A DNA stretch of 64,000 nucleotides. It comes from Synechococcus sp. C9. GTDB lineage: Bacteria > Cyanobacteriota > Cyanobacteriia > Gloeomargaritales > Gloeomargaritaceae. The notes beneath the pieces were generated by a model. It had not been told where the DNA came from. It worked only from the letters and a program-made list of their open reading frames with translations, and did no database searches. The position numbers and the translations under genes were made by a program. The stretch is taken from assembly GCF_022984075.1 (NCBI RefSeq), contig NZ_JALAAD010000001.1, positions 1,344,455-1,408,454 on the forward strand, read 5' to 3'. This document shows positions 37,262-46,210 of this stretch, one piece after another. Each line of letters opens with the position of its first letter. Within the stretch, counting starts at the first letter, position 1.

Positions 37262-37330
37262 TAGCAATTAAGCAACAGAAATTTCCCAGAACCAAGTACG
37301 GAAGCGGTGCCCCGGCGACCTATCGGTACC
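37262..37330 (-). repeat. Family B repeat relic
   Basis: Contains GTAGCAATTAAG and AGAAATTTCCCAGAACCAAG, followed by GCGGTGCCCCGGCGACC. It shares the AACCAAG-GC hairpin block with the intact copy and is closely similar to the relic at 61735-61775 (AACAGAAATT.CCCAGAACCAAGTAC). It has no intact termini. Confidence 0.5.
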
Positions 37331-37363
37331 CCATCCTTTACCTGCGGGTGGCAAAAATCCCAG

Positions 37364-38650
37364 TCATTGACCAGGTTCAGCCGTAGGGAAATGCTGAGTG
37401 ACGTAGGTGATCGCTTCGGTGCGGTTGGTAATTTCCCGGTCTAAAAATGCTGAACGCACCTGGGCTAAAATCCGGCGAAATTCGGGGCCCGGTCGGTAGC
37501 CAAGTCGCTGTAAATCCTCACCGTTCAAAGGGGCGGTTTTTTGTGACCAATGCTGTAGGTAATGCCATAAAATTTTTTGCGTTTTACCCCGTTGTCGCAC
37601 CAGCACACCATACAAAAATTCTCGCTCGTAGGGGTCTAATTTTTGACAGATTTGACTGACGGATAAATCCAGAAGCAGGGGAAGATGGGATTCTAAAGTT
37701 GTTAATTGCCCCAGCCGTTTCTGGGCACCCAAGGGTAAATGTAAGTTACAAGCAACAGGTTCCCGGGCCTCAGCCGGTACATAGCTCAGTAGCAGTTCCG
37801 TGCGACAGGTGGGGGGAAACTTCCCATAGCTGGCGTAGCGCAGGGTGCGTTCCAATGCCCCAGTCCAATGCAGTTCGGGATGAATACACGCCCACGCCCC
37901 CAATGCTTCTAACCAACGTCCCGCCCGTACCCAGCCAGCCGTCTGCCACAGGTACGTTAATTCCGCCCGTAACCGGGTTTGTAAAGCAGGGGCTTGTCCC
38001 GGTTGTTGCCGCCAAAATTCGTACACGCCGCTGGCGAGGGTGTCCTGCCATTGTCCTAACGTTTCCGGGGCAAAGGTCAGTCCATAGCGTACCCCGTAGC
38101 GCACGCCCCGCCATAAACGGGTGGGGTCATCCCGAAAACTGTGGGGGTGGAGAACCCGTAGGTACTGCTTTTGTAAATCATTTTGTCCGCCCAGGGGGTC
38201 GAGCAGGGTGTCGCCGGGGGGCAACGCCAGTGCCATCGCATTGATGGTAAAGTCTCGGCGGTAGAGGTCCTGGTGGATGGTTGCCGGGGTGACGATGGGG
38301 TTGGCGGTGGGGTGGGGGTAGGTTTCCTGGCGGGCGAGGGCAATGTCCAGGGCTAAATCGGACCAGTGGAGGTCGCAGGTGAGAAATTTGGGGTGGGGTT
38401 GCACGGTAGCGCCGGGACGCAGGGCGGTGATGAGTGGGATGAGTTCGGTCAGGGCGTGGGGTGGGGCTTGGTCAAGTACCAGGTCTATATCGGGGAGGGT
38501 GATGGTCTGGTTTTGGGTGTGCGCCAGCCACAAATCCCGGACACCGCCGCCGACGAGATACCCCTGCCAACCCAAGTCCGCTATGATGCGGGCAATCTGG
38601 GTCAAAAATTGCCGCTGGTGGGGGTGTAACTGGTGCCAAAGGGGGTGCAT
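37364..38650 (-). CDS. cca: CCA-adding tRNA nucleotidyltransferase / poly(A) polymerase family
   Basis: A 428-residue class II nucleotidyltransferase. The catalytic region is at the N-terminus: GYLVGGGVRDLWLAH, then DIDLVLDQ carrying the metal-binding aspartates. It continues with RRDFTINAMALALPPGDTLLDPLGG and FRDDPTRLWRGVRYG, the RNA-binding head-neck signature. A body domain follows. Cyanobacteria may split CC- and A-adding activity between two genes, so the exact product cannot be read from sequence. It is divergent from ndhD. Confidence 0.9.
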   Translation of the reverse strand: MHPLWHQLHPHQRQFLTQIARIIADLGWQGYLVGGGVRDLWLAHTQNQTITLPDIDLVLDQAPPHALTELIPLITALRPGATVQPHPKFLTCDLHWSDLALDIALARQETYPHPTANPIVTPATIHQDLYRRDFTINAMALALPPGDTLLDPLGGQNDLQKQYLRVLHPHSFRDDPTRLWRGVRYGVRYGLTFAPETLGQWQDTLASGVYEFWRQQPGQAPALQTRLRAELTYLWQTAGWVRAGRWLEALGAWACIHPELHWTGALERTLRYASYGKFPPTCRTELLLSYVPAEAREPVACNLHLPLGAQKRLGQLTTLESHLPLLLDLSVSQICQKLDPYEREFLYGVLVRQRGKTQKILWHYLQHWSQKTAPLNGEDLQRLGYRPGPEFRRILAQVRSAFLDREITNRTEAITYVTQHFPTAEPGQ

Positions 38651-38783
38651 CCGGGGGAATGGGAACCGTAAATGGGAAAAATTACCGAGACCTGCCTAGA
38701 ATGAATAATGCCTACGTTAACAATAAATTTAGATTGTCTCAAAAGTTGCTTCGGTTCCGAACAAGGGTGGGGTGGCACTGGGA

Positions 38784-40223
38784 ATGTTGAGCGGGTTGGT
38801 CGGACTGCCCTTGGTGGCAATCGTGGGGGTGTGGTGCTGTCCTGTCGCTTGGGTGCGGCGGGTGGCGGTGGGGGGCGGGGTGGCGCTCCTGCTGTGGACG
38901 GGGCTGGTGTTGGCGCACTTTGATGTGCATACCGCTGGTTGGCAGATGGGGGAACAGGTGCCCTGGCTGGGGATGCTGGGGTTGAATTATGCGCTGGCGG
39001 TGGATGGGTTGTCCCTGCCGTTGTTGGGCTTGAATAGTTTGGTGCTCCTGCTGGTGTTGGCGAGTGAACCGCCGGTGGTGCGTCCCCGGTTGTATTACAG
39101 TTTGCTGTTATTGGTGGGTGCGGCGGTGGCGGGGGCGTTTTTGGCGCAGAATTTGCTCCTGTTTTTCCTATTTTATGAGTTGGAATTACTGCCCTTGTAT
39201 TTACTCATTGCTATTTGGGGGGGGGCACGCCGGGACTATGCGGCGGTCAAGTTTTTGGTTTATACGGCGATTTCAGGACTGCTGTTGCTGGCGGCTTTTT
39301 TTGGCTGGGCGGTGCTGAGTGGGGCGGGGGGGTTTGATTACGTTGCCCTGCACCCGGAAGCGTTGGGGCTGGGGGCGCAAATTGGGGTATTGGTACTCCT
39401 GCTGTTGGGGTTGGGGATTAAAATTCCTTTGGTGCCTTTGCATACCTGGTTGCCGTCTGCCCATGTGGAAGCATCCACGCCGGTTTCGATGCTGTTGGCG
39501 GGGGTGTTGTTGAAGTTGGGCACCTATGGGTTGGTGCGGTTTGGGGTGCAGGGGTTGCCCCAGGCGTGGCGGGTGTTGGCACCCTTTTTGGCGGGGTGGG
39601 CGGTGGTGAGTGTGCTGTACGGCTCGCTGATGGCGATTGGGCAACGGGATATGAAGCGGGTGGTCGCCTACAGTTCCATCGGGCACATGGGGTATGTATT
39701 GCTGGCGGCGGCGGCGGCGACTCCTGTGGCGTTGGTGGCTACGGTGGCGCAGATGGTCAGTCACGGGTTAATTTCAGCCCTATTGTTTGCCCTGGTGGGG
39801 GTGGTCTATCGGGTGACGGGCACAAGGGATTTGACCCAACTCCAGGGTCTGCTCACGCCGGAACGGGGTCTGCCGGTGGTGGGGAGTCTGATGATTTTGG
39901 CGGTGATGGCGAGCAGTGGCATTCCGGGTATGGTGGGGTTTGTGAGCGAATTTATGGTGTTCCGGGGCAGTTGGTCGGTGTTCCCGGTGTGGACGCTCCT
40001 GGCGATGGTGGGCACGGGCTTGACCTCGGTGTATTTTCTCCTGCTGGTGAATCGGGCGTTTTTTGGGCGGTTGACCCCGGCGTTGGCGAATTTACCGGCG
40101 GTTTCCTGGGGACAGCGGCTACCGGCAATTGTGCTGGCGGTGCTGGTGGTGGCGTTGGGGTTGCAACCGGCGTGGCTGGTGCGCTGGAGTGAGGCGACGG
40201 TGACGGCTTGGGGGTGGGGATGA
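38784..40223 (+). CDS. ndhD: NdhD-type proton-pumping subunit of an NDH-1 CO2-uptake complex
   Basis: A 479-residue membrane protein of the NuoM/NdhD family, with about 14 helices. It has the conserved FFLFYELELLPLYLLI (glutamate in TM5), GIKIPLVPLHTWLPSAHVEASTPVSMLLAG and VVAYSSIGHMGYVLL. The ATG at 38784 (MLSGLVGLPLV) matches family N-termini better than the GTG at 38772. Direct ATGA coupling to the CO2-hydration gene identifies it as an NdhD3/NdhD4-type subunit rather than respiratory NdhD1. Whether it is the inducible (D3) or constitutive (D4) form is not decidable here. No ndhF is adjacent. Confidence 0.9.
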   Translation: MLSGLVGLPLVAIVGVWCCPVAWVRRVAVGGGVALLLWTGLVLAHFDVHTAGWQMGEQVPWLGMLGLNYALAVDGLSLPLLGLNSLVLLLVLASEPPVVRPRLYYSLLLLVGAAVAGAFLAQNLLLFFLFYELELLPLYLLIAIWGGARRDYAAVKFLVYTAISGLLLLAAFFGWAVLSGAGGFDYVALHPEALGLGAQIGVLVLLLLGLGIKIPLVPLHTWLPSAHVEASTPVSMLLAGVLLKLGTYGLVRFGVQGLPQAWRVLAPFLAGWAVVSVLYGSLMAIGQRDMKRVVAYSSIGHMGYVLLAAAAATPVALVATVAQMVSHGLISALLFALVGVVYRVTGTRDLTQLQGLLTPERGLPVVGSLMILAVMASSGIPGMVGFVSEFMVFRGSWSVFPVWTLLAMVGTGLTSVYFLLLVNRAFFGRLTPALANLPAVSWGQRLPAIVLAVLVVALGLQPAWLVRWSEATVTAWGWG

Positions 40224-41332
40224 GGACGGCGGTGGCGGTGGCGACGGTCAAGGAACGGTTGCTGCAAGGGGGGGCACTGCTACCGGATACCCCGGAAAAT
40301 GTGGTGGAAGTGGTGGCAATTCTCAAAAGCTATGGGGTGGTGCTGGGGTACTATTGGGAAAATTTGATCTATATGTCCCAGGGGCAATTTTTGGTATTAT
40401 TTCCCTTTTTTAAGTATTTCAATGGGGAAGTAACGTGGGGCAAACTTTTGCGCCATTGGAATCACGACCGAATTAATTATGAATTTTCGGAATACTGTAT
40501 GCGGGCGATGCTCTGGCATGGGAGTCCGCCGTTGAACCGCTATGTGGATTCCCCGGAGTTTACCCAACTGGCGGAGCGGGCGATTCAGGCTAAAATTCGG
40601 GGGAATTTATTCCTACAATTTTTACATGGATGTTTCCCGGAATTTCTGCCGGAGCAGGTGAAAATGATGGTCTATACCAGTGTGTTGGGGCAGTTTTGGC
40701 GGGTGATGAGTCCCCTATTTTTAGACCTGTGGGAACGGTATCAGCGGGGGGAAATTCATACAATTACCGACGTGGTGGATCACATTCGGATGGGGTTAAT
40801 CCAAGCCGCATCCCAACCGATTACCTATGGGGTGAAAATTCGGGGGGAATTTTATCCTTTGCTTCCCGAAACGGCGGGGTTGGATTTTCTCACGGCGGCG
40901 GCGGTGCCCTACGTGGAGGCGGTGTTTTTTCGGTCGTTTCCCTTCATGGGCACGGTGTCCTACAATGCCCAGGCGTACCAAATCCCGGCGGATCAGGCGG
41001 ATTTTACCTACGGTGCGCTCTATGCCGACCCTCTGCCGATTGGGGGGGCGGGGATTCCTCCCACTTTGCTGATGCAGGATATGCGCCACTATCTGCCGGA
41101 AGAATTGCGCCAGCGTTACCGGCAGACCCCGCGCGGGTTGGGGGATGTGCGGGTGAAAATCTGCGAGTCGTTCCAAAAGTCCATGTTCTGTGTGACGACG
41201 GCGGCGATCCAAGCCCTGGCGCCCTATCCCCTGACCAGTACCGACCCCCAGGAGCGGCGGGCAAATGAACGGTATTTAGACGAGTGGTTGCAACGGTTGC
41301 GTGACTCCCGTTTGTTGGCGGTTCAGGGGTAA
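40220..41332 (+). CDS. CO2-hydration protein (CupA/CupB, ChpY/ChpX family)
   Basis: The 370-residue protein starts at an ATGA overlap with ndhD. It begins AVATVKERLLQGGALLPDTP and has FSEYCMRAMLWHGSPPLNRY, LQFLHGCFPEFLPEQVKMMVY, RSFPFMGTVSYNAQAY and SMFCVTTAAIQAL, all blocks of this cyanobacteria-only family. Members dock on the NDH-1 membrane arm and convert CO2 to bicarbonate at a zinc site, driving inorganic carbon uptake on the thylakoid. CupA versus CupB is not resolved. Only 28 bp separate it from a TPR lipoprotein gene. Confidence 0.92.
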   Translation: MRTAVAVATVKERLLQGGALLPDTPENVVEVVAILKSYGVVLGYYWENLIYMSQGQFLVLFPFFKYFNGEVTWGKLLRHWNHDRINYEFSEYCMRAMLWHGSPPLNRYVDSPEFTQLAERAIQAKIRGNLFLQFLHGCFPEFLPEQVKMMVYTSVLGQFWRVMSPLFLDLWERYQRGEIHTITDVVDHIRMGLIQAASQPITYGVKIRGEFYPLLPETAGLDFLTAAAVPYVEAVFFRSFPFMGTVSYNAQAYQIPADQADFTYGALYADPLPIGGAGIPPTLLMQDMRHYLPEELRQRYRQTPRGLGDVRVKICESFQKSMFCVTTAAIQALAPYPLTSTDPQERRANERYLDEWLQRLRDSRLLAVQG

Positions 41333-41360
41333 AGTAAAAAGGAGCGACCGGGAGTGGGGC

Positions 41361-41798
41361 ATGAAAGGGCGGAGACTGCTGGGGTGGATGCTGGCGCTGG
41401 TGGTGGCTGGTTGTGCCCCGGATACCAACAAGGTCTATGAGGAGGGGGTGCTGGCGCTCAAACAGGGTCGCCCTGGGGAAGCGGTACAAAAAATGAACCA
41501 GGTGCTGCAACTGCGCCCCGACTACCTGCCCGCCTACGAGCAACGGGGGATTGCCTACCTAAAATTGGGGGAATATCAAGACTCCGTCCGGGATTTGACC
41601 AAGGTTTTGGAAGCCAATCGGGACAATCCGGTGCTGTTGCGCCATCGTGCCATCGCCTATTTCGCCCTGGGGCGCACGGAACAGGGCAACGCCGACCTCT
41701 GCCGAGCCGCCGAACTGACCAAGGATACGAAGGTACAGGAAAATTGTGCCGAGCGGCAAAAAGCCGAGCAAACCCCCGCCCCGGACAATCCCGGTTAA
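41361..41798 (+). CDS. TPR-repeat lipoprotein
   Basis: The 145-residue product from ATG 41361 has a signal sequence and lipobox (LALVVAGC), so it is likely anchored in the membrane by a diacylglyceryl cysteine. Three to four TPR units follow: [40 protein letters not shown] and [20 protein letters not shown]. The C-terminus is short and proline-rich. Anchoring would depend on Lgt, encoded at 49261. The partner proteins are unknown. Confidence 0.8.
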   Translation: MKGRRLLGWMLALVVAGCAPDTNKVYEEGVLALKQGRPGEAVQKMNQVLQLRPDYLPAYEQRGIAYLKLGEYQDSVRDLTKVLEANRDNPVLLRHRAIAYFALGRTEQGNADLCRAAELTKDTKVQENCAERQKAEQTPAPDNPG

Positions 41799-41802
41799 AC
41801 CC

Positions 41803-42456
41803 ATGAGTCAGCAATTCGACCACCCGCCCCGGATACTATTTCTCTACGGCTCTCTGCGGGAACGCTCCTACAGTCGTCTGTTGGCGGAAGAAGCCGCCCG
41901 GATCATCACCGCTATGGGGGCAGAGGTGCGCTTTTTTCATCCCCGGGGTTTGCCCCTGTTCGGCGCAGAACCGGAAACCCATCCCCAGGTACAGGAATTG
42001 CGCGCCTTATCCCAATGGTCGGAAGGTCAGGTCTGGTCGAGTCCCGAGCTACATGGGAATATCTCCGGGCTGATGAAAACCCAACTGGACTGGATTCCCC
42101 TCGAAATCGGTGCCATTCGTCCCACCCAAGGGAAAACCCTCGCCCTGATGCAAGTTTCCGGCGGTTCCCAGTCCTTTAATGCGGTCAATACCATGCGGCT
42201 CCTGGGTCGGTGGATGCGGATGTTTACCATTCCCAACCAGTCCTCGGTGCCCAAAGCCTACCAGGAATTTCACGAGGACGGCACCATGAAGGAGTCCGCC
42301 TATCGGGATCGGGTGGTGGATGTGATGGAAGAACTGTACCGTTTTACCCTGCTGTTGCGGGAACGGGTGGACGAACTCACCGACCGCTACAGTGAACGCC
42401 AAGCCGCCGCCGCCCAACAGGTTGCCACCCTCGCCAACCAGGCAGTGCAGGCATGA
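41803..42456 (+). CDS. arsH: ArsH-type NADPH-dependent FMN reductase
   Basis: The 217-residue flavoprotein from ATG 41803 has [21 protein letters not shown] (flavodoxin-like phosphate loop), [20 protein letters not shown] and [20 protein letters not shown], diagnostic for ArsH. In cyanobacteria the enzyme reduces quinones and contributes to oxidation of organoarsenicals and arsenite tolerance. No arsB, arsC or arsR is nearby. It overlaps a phosphatase gene by ATGA, so the two are coupled. Confidence 0.9.
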   Translation: MSQQFDHPPRILFLYGSLRERSYSRLLAEEAARIITAMGAEVRFFHPRGLPLFGAEPETHPQVQELRALSQWSEGQVWSSPELHGNISGLMKTQLDWIPLEIGAIRPTQGKTLALMQVSGGSQSFNAVNTMRLLGRWMRMFTIPNQSSVPKAYQEFHEDGTMKESAYRDRVVDVMEELYRFTLLLRERVDELTDRYSERQAAAAQQVATLANQAVQA

Positions 42457-42929
42457 ATCCCAGCGAGTCACCTATTCAAGCAAGCCTGTGGTGGGTCATA
42501 CCGGGAAAACTGGGCGGGATGCGTAAACCCACCCCTGCGGAAATTCCTGGGCTAAAATCCCTGGGCGTGGATGCGTTGGTATCGGTGATGGACGACCCCA
42601 GCAACCTGGATTTGTATGAACAAAATCATCTGCCATACCTCTGGCTCCCCACCACCGGCGGGCAAGCCCCCACCCCAGCCCAAGTGCGGGAATTGTCGGA
42701 ATTTGTCCATACCCAAAATGAACTATCCCACCGGGTTATCGTCCATTGTTCCAGTGGTCGCCGCCGCACGGGGACATTCCTTGCCGCTTACTTGATTCAC
42801 ACCGGGGTCGGAGCCGCTGAGGCGATCCAAACCATTCACCAAGCCAACCCGGCGGTGGAATTGCGGGAAACCCAGATGGCTTTTTTGCAAGCATTAGCCG
42901 ACCAAGTGCAGGGGTCAAAACAACCGTAG
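42453..42929 (+). CDS. Dual-specificity/tyrosine-phosphatase-like protein
   Basis: The 158-residue protein carries the HCx5R phosphatase loop in [19 protein letters not shown] near residues 92-102, and an upstream general-acid region ([19 protein letters not shown]). An Asp candidate lies in [16 protein letters not shown]. Such small cysteine phosphatases remove phosphate from protein tyrosine/serine or lipid substrates, which cannot be told from sequence. Its ATGA overlap with arsH suggests co-regulation, an unusual pairing since arsenate reductases also use a cysteine phosphatase-like fold. Confidence 0.8.
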   Translation: MNPSESPIQASLWWVIPGKLGGMRKPTPAEIPGLKSLGVDALVSVMDDPSNLDLYEQNHLPYLWLPTTGGQAPTPAQVRELSEFVHTQNELSHRVIVHCSSGRRRTGTFLAAYLIHTGVGAAEAIQTIHQANPAVELRETQMAFLQALADQVQGSKQP

Positions 42930-43059
42930 CCATCCCAACCAAACCAACCGCCTCCCGGAACCGTATGCTAGGGTGAGAGCAACGCAGGGTAATCATTTGT
43001 CGTTTTTTCAATTTGGCATTCGCTGACCCGTTCCGCCGCCCATTGACCTATAGCTCCCC

Positions 43060-45378
43060 ATGACCTGGAACCTCACCACAACGCACAAAATCTGCACCTA
43101 CGCCCTAGTGGGGGTCAGTTTGTCTGCGGTCATGATTGCCAATGCCACCCACCCCTTGGCGAATGGGGTGTTTCTCCTGTTGGGGATAGCGAGTTGGTTT
43201 TGGGAACCCCCCCGGATTCAGTGGGAACGGTATGCCCGCCTGTGGATGCCCTTGACGGTGGCGGTTTTGGTGGTCTTGGTGCTGGGAACGATTGCCCTGC
43301 AAGCCAACCCGTTGGATGCGTCTTTATATTTACTGCTGTATCTGACCCTGGCGAAACTATTTCAGCGGGAACGCCCGGAGGACTACAACCAAGCCACCGC
43401 CCTGTCCTTTTTGTTGCTGGCGGCCACGACGGTTTACACCGATGATATTTTGTTTGGTTTGTTGTTTGCCCTGTATGTGATTTTGGGGGTGATGAATTTT
43501 ACCCTTTACCATCTACGGGTGCAGGTGCGGAGTCATCCCAAGGCGGCGGCCCAGTCCCGGCTGTTTGGTTCCAGGATGATGCTGGCCTTGTTTTGGGTGG
43601 CGGTGGCGACCTTTGTGATGTCGGTGGGGTTGTTTTTCCTGTTTCCCCGGATTGGGCTGGGCTTTTTTGGGCGGGGGGCAGGGCAACGGGAAGACACCGT
43701 AGGCTTTAATGAGCAGGTGAATATCGGGGATCATGGCCGCCTGAATCAGGATACCCAGGTGGTGATGCGGGTGGAATTTCCCGAAGGTCGTCCGCCCCAG
43801 ATCATGCCCCTGTATTGGCGGGGGGTGAGTTTTGACCGCTACGACGGCACGGCCTGGGTGCGTACCAAAATGCAGGGGGAGTTAAAATCCGCCCAAGACC
43901 GGGTGGTGGAGTTGCAACGACCGGCGGCAAATCTCTCCCTGATTCGCCAGGATATTTATCTGGAACCGTCCCCCCACCAGGTGTTGTTCGCCCTCAACCC
44001 CCTCTATCGGGTGAGACTGCCGGAAATGGTGCAGGGTCTGCGGGTGCAGGTGGGGCAGTTGGGGGAATCCCAAGACCGAGCCAGGATTATCCGCCAGTGG
44101 GGGCGTTCGGTGTTTTTGACCCGCACCGGCGATGTGTATTACAACTACGTGGGGGATGTGGGGTATCAGTACACGGCCTGGAGCCGCCCGATTTTCCCCA
44201 GTGCCAATGATCTGCGCCGGGTGGACTGGGATTTGACTTTGAAACGGGTGAATGAGCTATGGCCGCGCAACACCTATCTGCAATTACCCCCGGATTTGAA
44301 CCCCAAAATTCGGGAATTGGCGGAGGAACTGACCCGCACCGCGCCCACCACCTTTGATAAGGTGCAGGCGATTGAGGATTATCTGCGTGGCAATTTCACC
44401 TACACCATTGACCTGCCCGACCCCGGTGCCCAGCCGCCCTTGGATGCGTTTTTGTTTACCCACCAGCGGGGACATTGTGAATACTTTGCCACAGCGATGA
44501 CGGTGATGCTCCGCAGTATTGGCATTCCCGCCCGGTTGGTGAACGGGTATCTGGGGGGACGGTGGAACGCCTACGACCAATACCTGGCGGTGCAGGCGGC
44601 CAATGCCCACAGTTGGGTGGAGGTGCCCTTTGCCGGGTACAACTGGGTGACCTTTGACCCCACGCCGCCGGGAGCCTTGCCCCAGGTGGGAAACTGGTGG
44701 TCGGATTTGTACGATGCCCTGCGATTCCGGTGGAATAAGTACGTGTTGGAGTACAACCTGGATACCCAGATGGAAGGGGTAAAAGCGGTGCAATCCTGGC
44801 TCACGCCTGCGGGGAATCGCCCATCCCCCCTGAGCAATTGGCAAACCTGGTGGCAACAAAATGGTCTGCGTCTGGGGGTCGTCCTCGTGTTGACGGGGGT
44901 GGGGGGTGCCTGGGGCTATGCCAGTCGGGGGCAATCCTTCCGGGGACGGGACGGGGTGGGGCTGGTGGTACTGGTGGGTTTTACCGGCTGGGTGGCGCAA
45001 CCCCTAGCGGTGACCTGGGGAGCGGGTTTGGGGGGAATTGCCCCGGCTTTGGCTTATGTTTTAGCCCGTTATCTCCAGTGGGGAAAAACCCAGGCGACCG
45101 TACCGGCGATTTCCCGTTTGTATTTACAACTGCGAGACGAATTACCGCAACAGGGGTTGGCAATTACTCCCGATATGGGGCCAATGGCGGTTTTATTGAT
45201 GATCAAAACCAGTGACCTACCCCAGCGGGATGGAGCCGCCCAGGTGGTGGAAACCTACATGAATGTGCGCTTTGGCGGTCAAGCCCTCAGCCGTTCTGCC
45301 TTCCGAACCTATCAACAACAGGTGCAGTCGTTAATCCGAGAATGGCGCACCCGGCAGAAGCAAAAAATCCCCCACTAA
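43060..45378 (+). CDS. TgpA-type transglutaminase-like membrane protein
   Basis: A 772-residue protein. The N-terminal third has about six membrane helices (DUF3488-type), ending SVGLFFLFPRIGLGFFGRG. A large periplasmic transglutaminase-core domain follows with catalytic Cys in RGHCEYFATAMTVMLRSIG, His in ANAHSWVEVPF and Asp in TFDPTPP. Another membrane segment (LGVVLVLTGVGGAWGYASRG) precedes a C-terminal DUF4129-like region. Relatives process or cross-link envelope proteins. Its last 48 bp overlap the convergent hydrolase gene. Confidence 0.88.
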   Translation: MTWNLTTTHKICTYALVGVSLSAVMIANATHPLANGVFLLLGIASWFWEPPRIQWERYARLWMPLTVAVLVVLVLGTIALQANPLDASLYLLLYLTLAKLFQRERPEDYNQATALSFLLLAATTVYTDDILFGLLFALYVILGVMNFTLYHLRVQVRSHPKAAAQSRLFGSRMMLALFWVAVATFVMSVGLFFLFPRIGLGFFGRGAGQREDTVGFNEQVNIGDHGRLNQDTQVVMRVEFPEGRPPQIMPLYWRGVSFDRYDGTAWVRTKMQGELKSAQDRVVELQRPAANLSLIRQDIYLEPSPHQVLFALNPLYRVRLPEMVQGLRVQVGQLGESQDRARIIRQWGRSVFLTRTGDVYYNYVGDVGYQYTAWSRPIFPSANDLRRVDWDLTLKRVNELWPRNTYLQLPPDLNPKIRELAEELTRTAPTTFDKVQAIEDYLRGNFTYTIDLPDPGAQPPLDAFLFTHQRGHCEYFATAMTVMLRSIGIPARLVNGYLGGRWNAYDQYLAVQAANAHSWVEVPFAGYNWVTFDPTPPGALPQVGNWWSDLYDALRFRWNKYVLEYNLDTQMEGVKAVQSWLTPAGNRPSPLSNWQTWWQQNGLRLGVVLVLTGVGGAWGYASRGQSFRGRDGVGLVVLVGFTGWVAQPLAVTWGAGLGGIAPALAYVLARYLQWGKTQATVPAISRLYLQLRDELPQQGLAITPDMGPMAVLLMIKTSDLPQRDGAAQVVETYMNVRFGGQALSRSAFRTYQQQVQSLIREWRTRQKQKIPH

Positions 45379-46095
45379 CTGTTCCACCCGTGCCCGCTGG
45401 CGATCCAAAGTGATAATGTGGTCACACGCCGTCAACCAGTGAAAGTATTTTTCCGGGCTGGCCAACTCCTGAAACCCTGCCCAAGCGGCTTGTGGGTCCA
45501 CCACCCGGTCTGCACGGGATTGGATCATCAGGGTAGGTACCGTGATCTGAGCTAGGGATTTTTTTACTATACTTTGTAATTCCAACGCACTGCGGACAGC
45601 GGTTAAATTAAAATCCTGAAAAAAGCAAACCTGGCGGGCTTGGGCTTCCATTTCCGGGTCAGCAATCGGCAAACGCCACCGGGGTAGGCTGGAAATTAGA
45701 TAACCAACGCTATAAACCAAAGGGTAAAGCCCCCAAGGCATCCCCAAAAAAGGTGCCAATAGAACCAACCGAGCTAGCCTGACCTGGGCCGCCAGATGCA
45801 GGGCCAACAACCCCCCATTGGAAAAGCCCACCACCGCCACCTGTGCATGATTTTGAGCCAGGTGTTGGTATTCCGTATGAACACAATCCACCCACTGCGG
45901 CCAGGTGGAATCGGGCATCCGGGGTGTGGGTTGGTCATGGCCGGGCAGATTCATCCCCCGCACCGTCCAGCCCTGTTGATGCAGAAGTTCCCCCAGGGGT
46001 TGCAGTTCGTACACCCCGCCCCCCAAGCCATGAATCAGCAGACACGCCCCTGCCCCCTTGCCAACGTGGTAAAAAGGTTGATTGGTTAAACGCAT
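45331..46095 (-). CDS. Alpha/beta hydrolase (carboxylesterase-like)
   Basis: The 254-residue protein has oxyanion-loop LIHGLGGGVYELQPL, nucleophile elbow GFSNGG and the acid/histidine region QSRADRVVDPQ plus ACDHIITLD. The size and layout fit small cytosolic carboxylesterases (Est30-like). The substrate is unknown. Its 3' end overlaps the transglutaminase-like gene by 48 bp, with the C-terminus QLVGDFLLLPGAPFSD encoded in the overlap. Confidence 0.82.
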   Translation of the reverse strand: MRLTNQPFYHVGKGAGACLLIHGLGGGVYELQPLGELLHQQGWTVRGMNLPGHDQPTPRMPDSTWPQWVDCVHTEYQHLAQNHAQVAVVGFSNGGLLALHLAAQVRLARLVLLAPFLGMPWGLYPLVYSVGYLISSLPRWRLPIADPEMEAQARQVCFFQDFNLTAVRSALELQSIVKKSLAQITVPTLMIQSRADRVVDPQAAWAGFQELASPEKYFHWLTACDHIITLDRQRARVEQLVGDFLLLPGAPFSD

Positions 46096-46210
46096 CCAAT
46101 TTTGGGGACGAACTCGCCCATTAGGCTACCATGAAACCCAGGGGGCTGGTCTCTTTCCGAAATTACCCATAAATTGCCCAATTTTTATTATTGATCAGCT
46201 GGGGGAAGCA

